This document shows, piece by piece, positions 16,861 through 25,726 of a DNA stretch of 64,000 nt (positions are counted from its first letter, which is position 1; every line of letters starts with the position of its first letter). The DNA comes from Rhodococcus koreensis (GTDB lineage: Bacteria > Actinomycetota > Actinomycetes > Mycobacteriales > Mycobacteriaceae). The DNA lies in the NCBI RefSeq assembly GCF_900105905.1, contig NZ_FNSV01000005.1, positions 5,394,001-5,458,000 of the forward strand, read 5' to 3'. A model generated the notes under the pieces. It saw only the letters and a list, made by a program, of their open reading frames with translations. It ran no database searches and was not told the DNA's origin. The position numbers and the translations under genes are program-made.

Positions 16861-17675
16861 GACGGGATCTGTCTGCGTGCGACAGACAGTTCGGGAGAAT
16901 TGCTCAACCGTGCGGTCCGGGCGGCGCGATCCCCCGCCCGCTGTGCACTCGACGAATGTCCGGCGGACGCCCGGCCGCCGCGCCACGTGCCGCGGGCCTG
17001 CGAGTTCTCCGAGTAGTAGTCCTTCAGCTCGAGCTGCTTGTCGCGCAGGACCAGCGCCGTCTCCGCCGACGACTCCGGCACCGACACCGCCTGCTCCTCG
17101 GCATCCTTCTTGGCGTCGGCGAGGCGCTGCCCGACCCGCGCGGCGTAGGCGAGCTGGAAGTTCAACCGGGCGGTGACGCCGGCGACGGGGCGTCGCACCC
17201 GGGTTGCGACCCGGCGGCGTCCGCGCGTCTCGACCTGCGTCCGGACCGTCGTCTCGTCGCGGTACTCGCCGGACTTGATGTAGGCGTCGGACGCCCGGAC
17301 CATCTGGATCAGCAGACTCGCGTACAGGGCCTCGCAGATGTCGATGTCGCCGGCGAACCCGTACGCGTAGATGACGGCCGACGTCTGGGCGATGTCGCAC
17401 TGCACGTCGTTGGCGGCGGCGATCGCCAGGAACAGCTGCGCGTACGTCCGCAGACCCTTCTTGCCGGGTTCACCGATCGTGATCAGCCGTTGCGTGGGCG
17501 TCGCCCGCTTCTCCCGGCCTGCCGCGTGGGCGCGCGCCACCGCGAGGTCGATCGAGGAGGCGGTGGCGAGCCGCTGGGCCGCCGCCATGAAGGCCTCGCC
17601 CTCGTGCGGGTTGTCGGTGGATTCCGCCTGCCGGAGGAGCCCACCGATGCGGGTCAGCATCTTGTCGGAACTCAC
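16857..17675 (-). CDS. DUF2786 domain protein
   Basis: A 272-residue cytoplasmic protein. The N-terminal ~45 residues (MLTRIGGLLRQAESTDNPHEGEAFMAAAQRL) match the short DUF2786 module found in actinobacteria and phages. A central alpha-helical region and a basic segment (RGRRRVATRVRRP) follow, and the tail is low-complexity. The start is a GTG without a strong ribosome site, chosen because the family begins there. It is coupled by a 4-bp overlap to a predicted zinc metallohydrolase, a pair that recurs in related genomes by my recollection. Function unknown. Confidence 0.8.
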   Translation of the reverse strand: MSSDKMLTRIGGLLRQAESTDNPHEGEAFMAAAQRLATASSIDLAVARAHAAGREKRATPTQRLITIGEPGKKGLRTYAQLFLAIAAANDVQCDIAQTSAVIYAYGFAGDIDICEALYASLLIQMVRASDAYIKSGEYRDETTVRTQVETRGRRRVATRVRRPVAGVTARLNFQLAYAARVGQRLADAKKDAEEQAVSVPESSAETALVLRDKQLELKDYYSENSQARGTWRGGRASAGHSSSAQRAGDRAARTARLSNSPELSVARRQIPS

Positions 17676-17726
17676 CAGGGCAGGCTACGCCCGTGAGTGG
17701 TTGACGAGTCCTGACACTCCTTGACC

Positions 17727-17747
17727 GCGCACGGGCGGCGAAGCCGC
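17727..17747. repeat. Palindromic intergenic repeat, partial copy
   Basis: On the minus strand the bases directly after the binding-protein stop codon read GCGGCTTCGCCGCCCGTGCGC, the left arm of the repeat family. The central hairpin and right arm are missing, so it is a truncated copy. Confidence 0.65.
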
Positions 17748-18716
17748 CTACAGCCGCTCGAGGTCGTCGAGGATCAGGTTTGCGCCGGTGAGACCGATGC
17801 CGGTGATCCACACCCGGTAGTCGGTCTGGCGGACGCCGTCGCGTCGTGACGGCCCCATCTGCCCGACGAGGACGGGGTCGATGCCCAGGTCACCGGGTGC
17901 GGCCGTGTTGGCGACGAATGCGATGTCGGAGTCGATCCGGGCGACGTTCTCGAGCGAGATCTCGGACATGTCGTTCTTCGCGTCCCACGGCTGCCCGGTG
18001 ATGGTGTAGCCGGCGGCGGTCAGCACCGAACCCGAGAACGTGCCGGGACCGTGGAGGCGCAGTCCGTCGTCCATCACGCGGATGACGTGTGCGGTGCGGC
18101 CCCGGGTGGTTTCGCTCAGCGCGGCGGCGCGGGCGTGGAACTCCGACAGTTTCTGTTCGGCGGCCTGCGTTTCGCCCATGGCCTCCGCGAACAGCCGCAG
18201 CGTCCCCTGCCAGTCGACGGCGGGCGACACGGAGAAGACGGTGGGTGCGATCGTCGACAGCGCGTCGTACAGGTCACCGTGCCGCTGCTTGCTGCTGAGG
18301 ATGAGGTCGGGCTGCAGCGCGGCGATCGCCTCGAGGTTCGGTTCGGCGATCGACCCGACGACGGTGGTGCTGTCCAGTCCGCCGCCGAGGTAGGCGGGCA
18401 GCGCGTCGGCGGAACCGGCCTGAGCCGCGCCGACCGGGATCTTCCCGAGCGTGACCACGGTGTCGATGGGCAGGCTGTCGAGGGCGACGATGCGACTGGG
18501 CCGGTTGCTCACCGTCGTCGTTCCCATCGCGTGGGTGACCGTCCGCCGGCCGCCGCCGTCGCCGTCCGACGCCGCGTCGGGTCCCGCGCACGCGGCGGTG
18601 AACGCGGCCAGCGCTGCTGCTCCCAGCCCGGCACCGAACTGTCGTCGCGTCAGGGCGTCGACGATTTCCTGCCATTGGACGTCGGTGACATTCGGGGAGC
18701 ACGTGGCTGAACGCAT
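17748..18716 (-). CDS. Iron-siderophore ABC transporter substrate-binding lipoprotein
   Basis: A 322-residue exported class III binding protein. The N-terminus combines a twin-arginine stretch (TRRQFGAGLGAAALAAF) with a lipobox ending in AACAG, so it is probably a Tat-exported lipoprotein. The mature part shows the family pattern RPSRIVALDSLPIDTVVTLG, EPNLEAIAALQPDLILSS and APTVFSV. It should capture a ferric siderophore and deliver it to a permease encoded elsewhere, because no permease or ATPase lies beside it. It diverges from a sucrase/ferredoxin-like gene across an iron box, which predicts repression by IdeR/DmdR when iron is plentiful. Confidence 0.88.
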   Translation of the reverse strand: MRSATCSPNVTDVQWQEIVDALTRRQFGAGLGAAALAAFTAACAGPDAASDGDGGGRRTVTHAMGTTTVSNRPSRIVALDSLPIDTVVTLGKIPVGAAQAGSADALPAYLGGGLDSTTVVGSIAEPNLEAIAALQPDLILSSKQRHGDLYDALSTIAPTVFSVSPAVDWQGTLRLFAEAMGETQAAEQKLSEFHARAAALSETTRGRTAHVIRVMDDGLRLHGPGTFSGSVLTAAGYTITGQPWDAKNDMSEISLENVARIDSDIAFVANTAAPGDLGIDPVLVGQMGPSRRDGVRQTDYRVWITGIGLTGANLILDDLERL

Positions 18717-18747
18717 CCTGGACCTCGATCTCGAAGGGGGTGGAAGA

Positions 18748-18765
18748 TAGGCGAACCTAACCTTA
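18748..18765. promoter_or_regulatory. IdeR/DmdR-type iron box
   Basis: TAGGCGAACCTAACCTTA matches much of the actinobacterial iron-box consensus TTAGGTTAGGCTAACCTAA, with the right half best conserved. It overlaps a -10-like TATACA at 18764-18769, 8 bp before the GTG of the rightward gene, and lies 32 bp from the leftward binding-protein start, so one bound repressor could silence both. Confidence 0.72.
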
Positions 18766-18777
18766 TACAGTCCGTGT

Positions 18778-19710
18778 GTGAGTGTGCAGACGACGACGCC
18801 GCCCGAGGGGTGGACGCCACCGGCCTGCGCGGCGCTCTCCCAGTCACTGCAGGAGCCGTTGTGCGGCACCGCACCCCGGGTGAGCGGATGGCTGCTGATC
18901 GAGCAGCCCGGACCGTGGGGCCGCGACCGACTGCGGCAGAGCCGCCTCGACCCGGTCCTCGGCGACGCACTCGCCGCCCGGTGCGCCGACGCAGGGGTGC
19001 GTCCGGCGCTGATCCGCACCCGGCAGCGCCGCGACCTCGCCGCCGGACGGCACGTCTATCTCGCCCGGCCGGGCCGCGCCGACGGCTGGGCGGAACGACT
19101 GCTGGTGCGCGAGGACCGGGAACTGCTCGACCTGGACCTCACCGTCGACGCGCCACCCGGGCTCGGGGATCGTCTCGACGCCACCGAATCACTGTTCCTG
19201 GTCTGCACCCACGGCAAGAAGGACGCCTGCTGCGCGTCGTTCGGACGCCCCGTGGTCACCGGCCTCGGCCATCGCGGCGGCCGGGTCTGGGAGTCGACGC
19301 ACGTCGGCGGCGACCGGTTCGCCGCGACCATGGTGTGCCTGCCGTCCGGCATCTATTACGGGAGGGTCACGGCCGGGGTCGCGGAACATATTGTCGCCGA
19401 GCACGATCGCGGGCGGGTGGTGCTCGAACACTACCGCGGCCGGTGCACCGACGACCCGGTGCTGCAGTTCGCCGAGCACACCGTCCGGGCGGAGCGGTCG
19501 CTGCTCGGACTCGACGACGTGATCCCGCTGTCGGCGGTCCCACGCCAGGACGGCGACACCGACGTCCTGGTCAGGCACCCCGGCGGCACCGACCGGGTCC
19601 GGGTCCGCACGACCCGCGCCGAACCCCGCCTGACCGCCTGCAGCGCCGGTGTCGTGGACAGCCCGGACCGGTTCGAGGCGGCTCCGCCCGTGCGCCTTTC
19701 TGGTAGCTAG
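18778..19710 (+). CDS. Sucrase/ferredoxin-like family protein
   Basis: A 310-residue protein of the Suc/Fer-like family (thioredoxin-like ferredoxin fold). The cysteine motif VCTHGKKDACC and the following GRVWESTHVGGDRFAATMV are the conserved core, suggesting an Fe-S cluster. The GTG start probably lies at the transcription start (leaderless), with the -10 covered by an iron box. Sharing that box with a siderophore-binding protein suggests a role in reductive iron release from siderophores, which is inference. The last ~11 codons and the stop come from repeat copy 4, so the natural C-terminus was altered. Confidence 0.84.
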   Translation: MSVQTTTPPEGWTPPACAALSQSLQEPLCGTAPRVSGWLLIEQPGPWGRDRLRQSRLDPVLGDALAARCADAGVRPALIRTRQRRDLAAGRHVYLARPGRADGWAERLLVREDRELLDLDLTVDAPPGLGDRLDATESLFLVCTHGKKDACCASFGRPVVTGLGHRGGRVWESTHVGGDRFAATMVCLPSGIYYGRVTAGVAEHIVAEHDRGRVVLEHYRGRCTDDPVLQFAEHTVRAERSLLGLDDVIPLSAVPRQDGDTDVLVRHPGGTDRVRVRTTRAEPRLTACSAGVVDSPDRFEAAPPVRLSGS

Positions 19711-19745
19711 GACAACCAAAAAGGCGCACGGGGCGCGAAGCGCCC
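19677..19745. repeat. Palindromic intergenic repeat, copy 4
   Basis: GGCGGCTCCGCC, arms GTGCGCCTTTCTGGT and ACCAAAAAGGCGCAC, and a final GGGCGCGAAGCGCCC. The Suc/Fer-like reading frame runs into it and stops at an internal TAG (19708-19710). Confidence 0.83.
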
Positions 19746-19868
19746 TGTGTTCACACGGTATTCACGCCCCCGTTTCATTGCGGGGTTCATCCCCAGCTGT
19801 GGAGAAACCTGTACATGAATCCGACCAACATGATTCGGACCGAGGGGAATTCGTACCGGACCAACCCA

Positions 19869-19914
19869 CAGGTGAGTGAGAAAGTGTGTCAACAGGTACA
19901 TTTTCACGCACCTG
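19869..19914. promoter_or_regulatory. Imperfect inverted repeat upstream of the sugar ABC operon
   Basis: CAGGTGAGTGAGAAAGTGT (19869-19887) pairs with ACATTTTCACGCACCTG (19898-19914) across a 10-nt loop with few mismatches. It ends 34 bp before the ATPase start. It could be an operator for a sugar-responsive repressor or an mRNA leader hairpin. The rest of the 203-bp gap (19746-19948) holds only shorter unassigned repeats. Confidence 0.5.
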
Positions 19915-19948
19915 AGCGCGGCGCCGGGTAGAAGGGACTTCGACGTTC

Positions 19949-21022
19949 ATGGCCACAGTGACCTATGACGGTGCCACCTGCCTGTTCCCCGGCTCGGACA
20001 AGCCGGCCGTCGACACGCTCGACCTGAAGATCGAGGACGGCGAGTTCCTGGTCCTCGTCGGCCCGTCCGGCTGCGGCAAGTCGACGTCGCTGCGGATGCT
20101 GGCCGGGCTCGAGGACGTCCACAGCGGTCGAATCCTCATCGGTGACCGCGACGTCACCACCCAGGAACCCAAGGAACGCGACATCGCGATGGTGTTCCAG
20201 AACTATGCGCTGTACCCGCACATGTCGGTCGCCGAGAACATGGGTTTCGCGCTGAAGCTCGCCGGCGCCGCGAAGGACGACATCCGCACGCGGGTCGAGG
20301 AGACGGCGAAACTCCTCGACCTCGAGCCGTACCTGGACCGCAAGCCGAAGGCGCTGTCCGGCGGTCAGCGGCAGCGCGTCGCGATGGGACGCGCCATCGT
20401 CCGGCAGCCGCAGGTGTTCCTGATGGACGAGCCGCTGTCCAACCTCGACGCCAAGCTCCGGGTGCAGACGCGCACCCAGATCGCGCAGCTGCAGCGGCGC
20501 CTCGAGACGACGATGGTCTACGTGACGCACGACCAGGTCGAGGCCATGACCATGGGCGACCGGGTGGCCGTACTGAAGGACGGGGTGCTGCAGCAGTGTG
20601 CGTCGCCGCGCGACCTCTACAACCGGCCGGCGAACGTGTTCGTCGCCGGTTTCATGGGGTCGCCGTCGATGAACCTCTTCACGCTGCCGATCACCCCGGA
20701 CGGGGTGCTGCTCGGCGACGCGACCATCCCGCTGCCCCGGCAGCTGCGTGCCGACTCCGACGAGCGTCAGGTGGTCGTCGGGATCCGCCCAGAGCACCTG
20801 GAACTGTCGACCACCGGCATTCCGATGGAGGTGGCGGTGGTGGAGGAACTCGGATCCGACGCCTACATCTACGGCCGCAGCACCGTCAACGGGGAGACGC
20901 AGCAGTTGGTGGCCCGCGCCGACTGGCGGAACCCGCCCCGCAAGGGTGACCTGGTGAAACTGCACGTCGACCCGTCGCAGGTGCACCTGTTCTCGGCGTC
21001 CGAGGGGTACCGGCTCAGCTGA
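19949..21022 (+). CDS. Sugar ABC transporter ATP-binding protein (MalK/SugC/UgpC type)
   Basis: A 357-residue ATPase that would power the importer encoded by the next three genes. Walker A GPSGCGKST, Q-loop VFQNYALYPHMSV, signature LSGGQRQRVAMGRAIV, Walker B VFLMDEPLSNLDAKLR and the H-switch YVTHDQVEAMTMGDRV are all intact. The ~120-residue C-terminal OB/TOBE domain (VVVGIRPEHLELS) marks the CUT1 di/oligosaccharide subfamily. It is the first gene of the operon, unlike the mycobacterial lpqY-sugABC order where the ATPase is last. Confidence 0.93.
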   Translation: MATVTYDGATCLFPGSDKPAVDTLDLKIEDGEFLVLVGPSGCGKSTSLRMLAGLEDVHSGRILIGDRDVTTQEPKERDIAMVFQNYALYPHMSVAENMGFALKLAGAAKDDIRTRVEETAKLLDLEPYLDRKPKALSGGQRQRVAMGRAIVRQPQVFLMDEPLSNLDAKLRVQTRTQIAQLQRRLETTMVYVTHDQVEAMTMGDRVAVLKDGVLQQCASPRDLYNRPANVFVAGFMGSPSMNLFTLPITPDGVLLGDATIPLPRQLRADSDERQVVVGIRPEHLELSTTGIPMEVAVVEELGSDAYIYGRSTVNGETQQLVARADWRNPPRKGDLVKLHVDPSQVHLFSASEGYRLS

Positions 21023-21170
21023 TCGCGGCGTCTCCTGACCGATTCAGGTCGGGGGTAATGCCGGACAGTGGCGGTGTTCCATGCCACAGTATGTTCCGAC
21101 GCCGCAGCGGTGCCTCGAAATCTCGTCGCACCGTGGCGGGGTCATCCACCTTTACCCACGGGGAGACTCC

Positions 21171-22445
21171 ATGGTTCAGATTTCGAGAGCGGTTCGGCGC
21201 GCCGCGGTGTTTGCCACCGCTGCCTCGCTGGTCACGCTCACCGCTTGCTCGAGCGACAGCGGCAGCGATTCCACGTCGGAGAACCTCGACGGTCGCGGAC
21301 CCATCACGTACGTCGAGGGCAAGGACACCACCGAGACCGGTGTCGTCCGCCAGATCATCGACGCATGGAACGCCGAGCACCCGGACGAGCAGGTGACGTT
21401 CAAGGAGCAGTCGAACGACGCCGATCAGGCGCACGACGACCTGGTCCAGCACCTGCAGGCCAAGCAGTCCGACTACGACGTCGTCGCACTCGACGTCCCC
21501 TGGACCGCGGAGTTCGCGGCCAAGGGGTGGCTGCAGCCGCTGACCGGCGAGTTCGCGGTGGACAACACCGGAATCCTCCCCGCCACGGTCGACAGCGCCA
21601 CCTACAACGGCACCCAGTACGCGGCGCCGAAGAACACCAACGGCGGCCTGCTGTACTACCGCAGCGACCTGCTGCCCGCCGCACCGAAGACGTGGACCGA
21701 GCTGGCCGCCGCGTGTGAGGTCGCGAAGACCAACAACATCGACTGCTACGCCGGTCAGTTCGCACCGTACGAGGGCCTGACGGTGAACACCGCCGAGGTC
21801 ATCAACGCCTACGGTGGCTCGTTCGTCGGCGAAGACGGCAAGACCCCCACGGTCGACAGCCCCGAGGCCCGCGCCGGCCTGCAGGTTCTGGTCGACAACT
21901 TCAAGAACGGCGACATCCCGGCTCAGGACACCACGTTCAAGGAGCCCGAGAGCCAGAAGGCGTTCGAGGACGGCAAGTCGCTGTTCCTGCGCAACTGGCC
22001 CTACGTGTACGGCACCGCCGACAAGGATTCGTCCGCGGTGAAGGGCAAGTACGCGGTCGCCCCGCTGCCCGGCAAGGACGGCATCGGCGCCTCGACGCTC
22101 GGCGGCTACAACGCGGCCATCAGCGCGTACTCCGAGAACAAGGCGACGGCCCGCGACTTCCTCACCTTCCTGCAGGGTGAGCAGGCACAGCGGATCATCG
22201 CCATGGGCTCGCTGCCGCCGGTCCGCGCCGCACTGTACGACGACCCGGAGATCATCGCCGCGTTCCCGTTCATGCCGACGCTGAAGGTGTCGATCGAGAA
22301 CGCCGTCCCCCGCCCGGTTACGCCGTTCTACCCGGCGGTGTCGAAGGCCGTGCAGGACAACGCCTACGCTGCCATCAAGGGTGAGAAGTCGGTGGATCAG
22401 GCGATCACGGACATGCAGTCCGGTATCCAGTCCGCAGGCTCGTAG
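21171..22445 (+). CDS. Sugar ABC transporter substrate-binding lipoprotein
   Basis: A 424-residue extracellular binding protein of the MalE/LpqY type. The ATG at 21171 follows GGGGAGACTCC. A basic N-terminus (RAVRRAA), hydrophobic stretch and lipobox LTAC give a lipid anchor. The mature region shows GPITYVEGKDTTETGVVRQI, DYDVVALDVPWTAEFAAKGW and a C-terminal sugar-binding lobe. Cluster-I sugar-binding proteins bind maltose, trehalose or similar glycans. Within this operon it is the specificity factor. Trehalose is plausible by analogy with mycobacterial LpqY but not proven. Confidence 0.9.
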   Translation: MVQISRAVRRAAVFATAASLVTLTACSSDSGSDSTSENLDGRGPITYVEGKDTTETGVVRQIIDAWNAEHPDEQVTFKEQSNDADQAHDDLVQHLQAKQSDYDVVALDVPWTAEFAAKGWLQPLTGEFAVDNTGILPATVDSATYNGTQYAAPKNTNGGLLYYRSDLLPAAPKTWTELAAACEVAKTNNIDCYAGQFAPYEGLTVNTAEVINAYGGSFVGEDGKTPTVDSPEARAGLQVLVDNFKNGDIPAQDTTFKEPESQKAFEDGKSLFLRNWPYVYGTADKDSSAVKGKYAVAPLPGKDGIGASTLGGYNAAISAYSENKATARDFLTFLQGEQAQRIIAMGSLPPVRAALYDDPEIIAAFPFMPTLKVSIENAVPRPVTPFYPAVSKAVQDNAYAAIKGEKSVDQAITDMQSGIQSAGS

Positions 22446-22460
22446 AGCACAGGAGTGAAC

Positions 22461-23510
22461 ATGGCCGTTCCGACTGGGACCACCAGTGGAGCGCCGGCCG
22501 GTACCGCGGCCGGGGGTTCCGACCCCGGCCGCGGTTCGCGTGAGAAGAGCGAGAACACGCGAAGCTCCGGGCTGAGCGGTCGTCGCGCGTGGATGTTGGT
22601 CGTACCGACGCTCGTCGTGCTGGCCGTCGTCATCGGCTACCCGGTGGTCCGGGCAGTGGTGATGTCGTTCCAGAAGGACGCGGGACTCGATCCGACGACC
22701 GGCATGTTCGTCGAGGGCGGCTGGGCCGGATTCACCAACTACACGCACTGGATCCTGCAGCAGTGCACGTCCCCGAGCGGGGTGGCGGTCGCGTGCCCGC
22801 CCGGCACGCTCGGCTCCCAGTTCTGGTCGGCCGTCGGGAACACCGCGTTTTTCACGGTCGTCACGGTGACTCTCGAGGTCGCGATCGGCCTGTGGATGGC
22901 GATCATCATGGGCAAGACGTTCAAGGGCCGCGCCCTGCTGCGCGCGGCGGTCCTGATCCCGTGGGCCATCCCGACCGCGGTCACCGCCAAGCTCTGGTAC
23001 TTCATCTTCGCCTACGACGGCATCGCCAACCGCCTCCTCGGCACCGAGATCCTGTGGACTTCGGACGCCTGGCCGGCCCGGTTCGCGGTGATCATCTCGG
23101 ATGTCTGGAAAACCACCCCGTTCATGGCCCTGCTGATCCTCGCCGGGCTGCAGATGATCCCGCAGGACGTGTACGAGGCGGCGCGGGTCGACGGCGCCTC
23201 CGCGTGGCAGCGGTTCCGGCAGATCACGCTCCCGCTGGTGAAACCGGCGCTGATGGTCGCGATCCTGTTCCGCACCATGGACGCCCTGCGCATGTACGAC
23301 CTGCCCGCCATCCTGACCGGCGGTAACCCGGCCACCACGACGGTGTCGATCCTCGTCGTCGACCAGGTGCGGCAAGGATTCAACAGCGCGTCCGCACTCT
23401 CGACCATCACGTTCCTCCTGATCTTCGCGGTGGCATTCGTGCTCGTGAAATTCCTCGGCGCCAATGCCGTCGAAACTCAGGAAGCCCAGCGAAAGGGCCC
23501 GAAGCCGTGA
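22461..23510 (+). CDS. Sugar ABC transporter permease (MalF/SugA type)
   Basis: A 349-residue permease with a Gly/Ser-rich N-terminal tail, then six main membrane helices starting with AWMLVVPTLVVLAVVIGYPVV. The cytoplasmic EAA loop is clear (DVYEAARVDGASAWQRFRQI), where it docks the ATPase. The ATG at 22461 sits 5 bp after AGGAG. A GTG at 22455 overlaps that site and is less likely. The MGKTFKGRALLRAAVLIPWA region resembles SugA-type permeases. Its stop overlaps the next permease start by 4 bp, indicating coupled synthesis. Confidence 0.9.
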   Translation: MAVPTGTTSGAPAGTAAGGSDPGRGSREKSENTRSSGLSGRRAWMLVVPTLVVLAVVIGYPVVRAVVMSFQKDAGLDPTTGMFVEGGWAGFTNYTHWILQQCTSPSGVAVACPPGTLGSQFWSAVGNTAFFTVVTVTLEVAIGLWMAIIMGKTFKGRALLRAAVLIPWAIPTAVTAKLWYFIFAYDGIANRLLGTEILWTSDAWPARFAVIISDVWKTTPFMALLILAGLQMIPQDVYEAARVDGASAWQRFRQITLPLVKPALMVAILFRTMDALRMYDLPAILTGGNPATTTVSILVVDQVRQGFNSASALSTITFLLIFAVAFVLVKFLGANAVETQEAQRKGPKP

Positions 23511-24400
23511 CCCACCGCGCCCCGGAGCTCGAACTCCCGAGCAAACCCCCCACCCGGAACCGTCCGAAGCGGCTCGCGTTCAAGAACTCCCGCATCTACA
23601 TCGGCGTCGCGATCATCCTGGTCTGGGGACTCGCGCCGTTCTACTGGATGATGGTGACGGCGTTCCGCGACCCGGACTACACGTTCGACACCACCCCGTG
23701 GCCCACGCACGTCACGCTCGAGAACTTCCAGAACGCACTGTCGACGAGCAGCGGCAACAACTTCACCCGCGCCGTCGTCAACAGCATGATCATCGGCGGA
23801 ATCACCACCGTCATCGCCCTCGCCGTCGGCATCTTCACCGCCTACGCGCTGGCCCGCATCGAGTTCCGGTTCAAGTACGTGGTGGTCGGCATCGTCCTCG
23901 GCGCGTCGATGTTCCCCGTCGTCGCCCTGGTCACCCCGCTGTTCCAGCTGTTCACGAACATCGGCTGGATCGGCACGTACCAGGCGATGATCATCCCGAA
24001 CATCTCGTTCGTCCTGCCGCTCACCATCTACACGCTGACGTCGTTCTTCAAGGAACTTCCCTGGGAACTCGAGGAGGCGGCCCGCATCGACGGCGCCAGC
24101 CGCGGTCAGGCGTTCCGGCTGGTGATGCTGCCGCTCGCGGCACCCGCCCTGTTCACCACCGCCATCCTCGCGTTCATCGCGACCGTCAACGAGTACCTGC
24201 TGGCCAGCCAGCTCTCCAGCGACGCCACCGAACCGGTCACGGTCGCGATCGCCCGGTTCTCCGGCAACGACCCGCACGTCGTGCCGTACGCGGCGATCAT
24301 GGCGGCGGGCACGATCGTCACCATTCCGCTGGTGATCATGGTGCTGCTGTTCCAGCGTCGCATCGTGTCGGGCCTGACGGCCGGCGGCGTGAAGAGTTAG
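23507..24400 (+). CDS. Sugar ABC transporter permease (MalG/SugB type)
   Basis: A 297-residue permease with six helices. The first is VAIILVWGLAPFYWMMVTAF, and the EAA loop ELEEAARIDGASRGQAFRLV contacts the ATPase. The GTG start overlaps the previous gene (GTGA). It completes a full importer of one ATPase, one binding protein and two permeases. An IS110 element is inserted immediately after the stop codon, so any original downstream gene or terminator was separated from the operon. Confidence 0.9.
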   Translation: MTHRAPELELPSKPPTRNRPKRLAFKNSRIYIGVAIILVWGLAPFYWMMVTAFRDPDYTFDTTPWPTHVTLENFQNALSTSSGNNFTRAVVNSMIIGGITTVIALAVGIFTAYALARIEFRFKYVVVGIVLGASMFPVVALVTPLFQLFTNIGWIGTYQAMIIPNISFVLPLTIYTLTSFFKELPWELEEAARIDGASRGQAFRLVMLPLAAPALFTTAILAFIATVNEYLLASQLSSDATEPVTVAIARFSGNDPHVVPYAAIMAAGTIVTIPLVIMVLLFQRRIVSGLTAGGVKS

Positions 24401-24408
24401 ACATCCCA

Positions 24409-25726
24409 GGGCCGTAGGACGTCAAGCCGCCCGGATGGTGCGGTGATCCCAGGCGATGTGTTCGTCGTAGTGGGTGTGGTGGCGGAGGCAGCCGTGGAGG
24501 AGGCCGACGAGGCGGTTGCCGAGGGCGCGGAGCGCTTGGTGGTGCAGGTCGCCGGCGTCGCGTCGCTGGTCGTAGAACTCCCGGGCACCGGGACTGGACG
24601 ATAAAGCGCAGAACGCCCACTGGTCGATAGCGTCGTAGAGACGCCGGTTGCGGACGTGGCGGGCGAGTACCGCACGTTTCTTGCCGGACGCGATCGTCAG
24701 CGGGGAGGTGCCGGCGTAGTTTCTGCGAGACTTGCTGGTGGTGTAGCGGTCGGGGTCGTCCCCGAACTCACCGAGCACCCGGGCGCCGAGCACAACACCA
24801 AGTCCTGGCAGGGAACGGTAGATGTCGGCGTCCGGGTGTGACTCAAAATGGTCGGCCAGTGTGGACTCAAGTTCGATGATCTGCCGGTTCAACTCGACGA
24901 TGAGACCGACCGCCGCGCGGGTGGTGGCGGCGAACGCGGCGACGACCGGCGCCGGCGCGGCGAGCTGCTCGACCCGCAACCCGGCCCGGATTTCGCGGGC
25001 CCGGGTATCGAGATTTCGTTGCCGACCAGCCCTTTTGAGCGCGGATCGGATCGCCGGCAGGGTCAGGTGCGCGGCCTCGGCGGGAGTCGGGGCGCGACCG
25101 AGTACGGCGAGGGTGTCGCGGTCGTGCAGGTCGTCGAACACCTCCAGCGCGGCCGGGTAGTACTCGCGCAGCGCCGAGCGCAGCGCGTTGGTTTGCCGGG
25201 TCCGGGCCCAGATCAGGTTCTGGTGTCCGCGGGCGAGGACCTTGATCGCCTCCACGTCCGGGCTGTCGCCGGCGATCGGGCGATGATTGTGCCGGTCCGT
25301 GCGTACCAGGTCCGCGAGCAGTTTGGCGTCACCGGCGTCGGACTTCGCGCCCGAGACGTGGTGACGGTCGCGGTAGCGGGCGACCGCGAGGGGGTTGACC
25401 GGGTACACCTGATAGCCGGCGGCGGTCAGCGCCTGTACCCACAGACCGCGGTCGGTTTCGATGCCGATCACGACCTGACCCGGCTCGTCGGCGTGGCCGG
25501 CTATCAGTTCGTGCAATGTGCGGATGCCGGCGAGTCCTTCCGGCAGCCGACGCGACGACAGTCGCCTGCCCGTGTCGTCCATCAAATGGACATCGTGATG
25601 TTGTTCGGCCCAGTCGTCTCCGACGAAGATCATCGATCGCCTCCTTTGGTCTCCTATTCTTGATGAAACCTGTTCGAGCCCAGAGGCACCCGGCATCGAC
25701 CTAATGGATCAGTGCTCATACGGCAC
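24409..25726. mobile_element. IS110-family insertion sequence (predicted ends)
   Basis: The element is bounded by two copies of GACATCCCA (24400-24408 and 25727-25735). Two bp inside each lies an inverted pair, GCCGTA (24411-24416) and TACGGC (25719-25724). This symmetric layout gives an element of about 1.32 kb, normal for the family. Only 12 bp follow the transposase stop, while 93 bp precede its start. In IS110 relatives such a non-coding end encodes the guide (bridge/seek) RNA. Exact ends are predicted, not proven. Confidence 0.65.
24422..25633 (-). CDS. IS110-family transposase (DEDD recombinase)
   Basis: A 403-residue transposase. The N-terminal RuvC-like DEDD domain shows IFVGDDWAEQHHDVHLMD, the acidic pair region VIGIETDRGLW, and KSDAGDAKLLADLVRTD. 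The C-terminal Transposase_20 domain has YRSLPGLGVVLGARVLGEFGD and YAGTSPLT, with the conserved serine region. The ATG follows GGAGGCGATCG. The frame is full length and uninterrupted, so the element may be active. It sits just downstream of the sugar permease in opposite orientation. Confidence 0.93.
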   Translation of the reverse strand: MIFVGDDWAEQHHDVHLMDDTGRRLSSRRLPEGLAGIRTLHELIAGHADEPGQVVIGIETDRGLWVQALTAAGYQVYPVNPLAVARYRDRHHVSGAKSDAGDAKLLADLVRTDRHNHRPIAGDSPDVEAIKVLARGHQNLIWARTRQTNALRSALREYYPAALEVFDDLHDRDTLAVLGRAPTPAEAAHLTLPAIRSALKRAGRQRNLDTRAREIRAGLRVEQLAAPAPVVAAFAATTRAAVGLIVELNRQIIELESTLADHFESHPDADIYRSLPGLGVVLGARVLGEFGDDPDRYTTSKSRRNYAGTSPLTIASGKKRAVLARHVRNRRLYDAIDQWAFCALSSSPGAREFYDQRRDAGDLHHQALRALGNRLVGLLHGCLRHHTHYDEHIAWDHRTIRAA

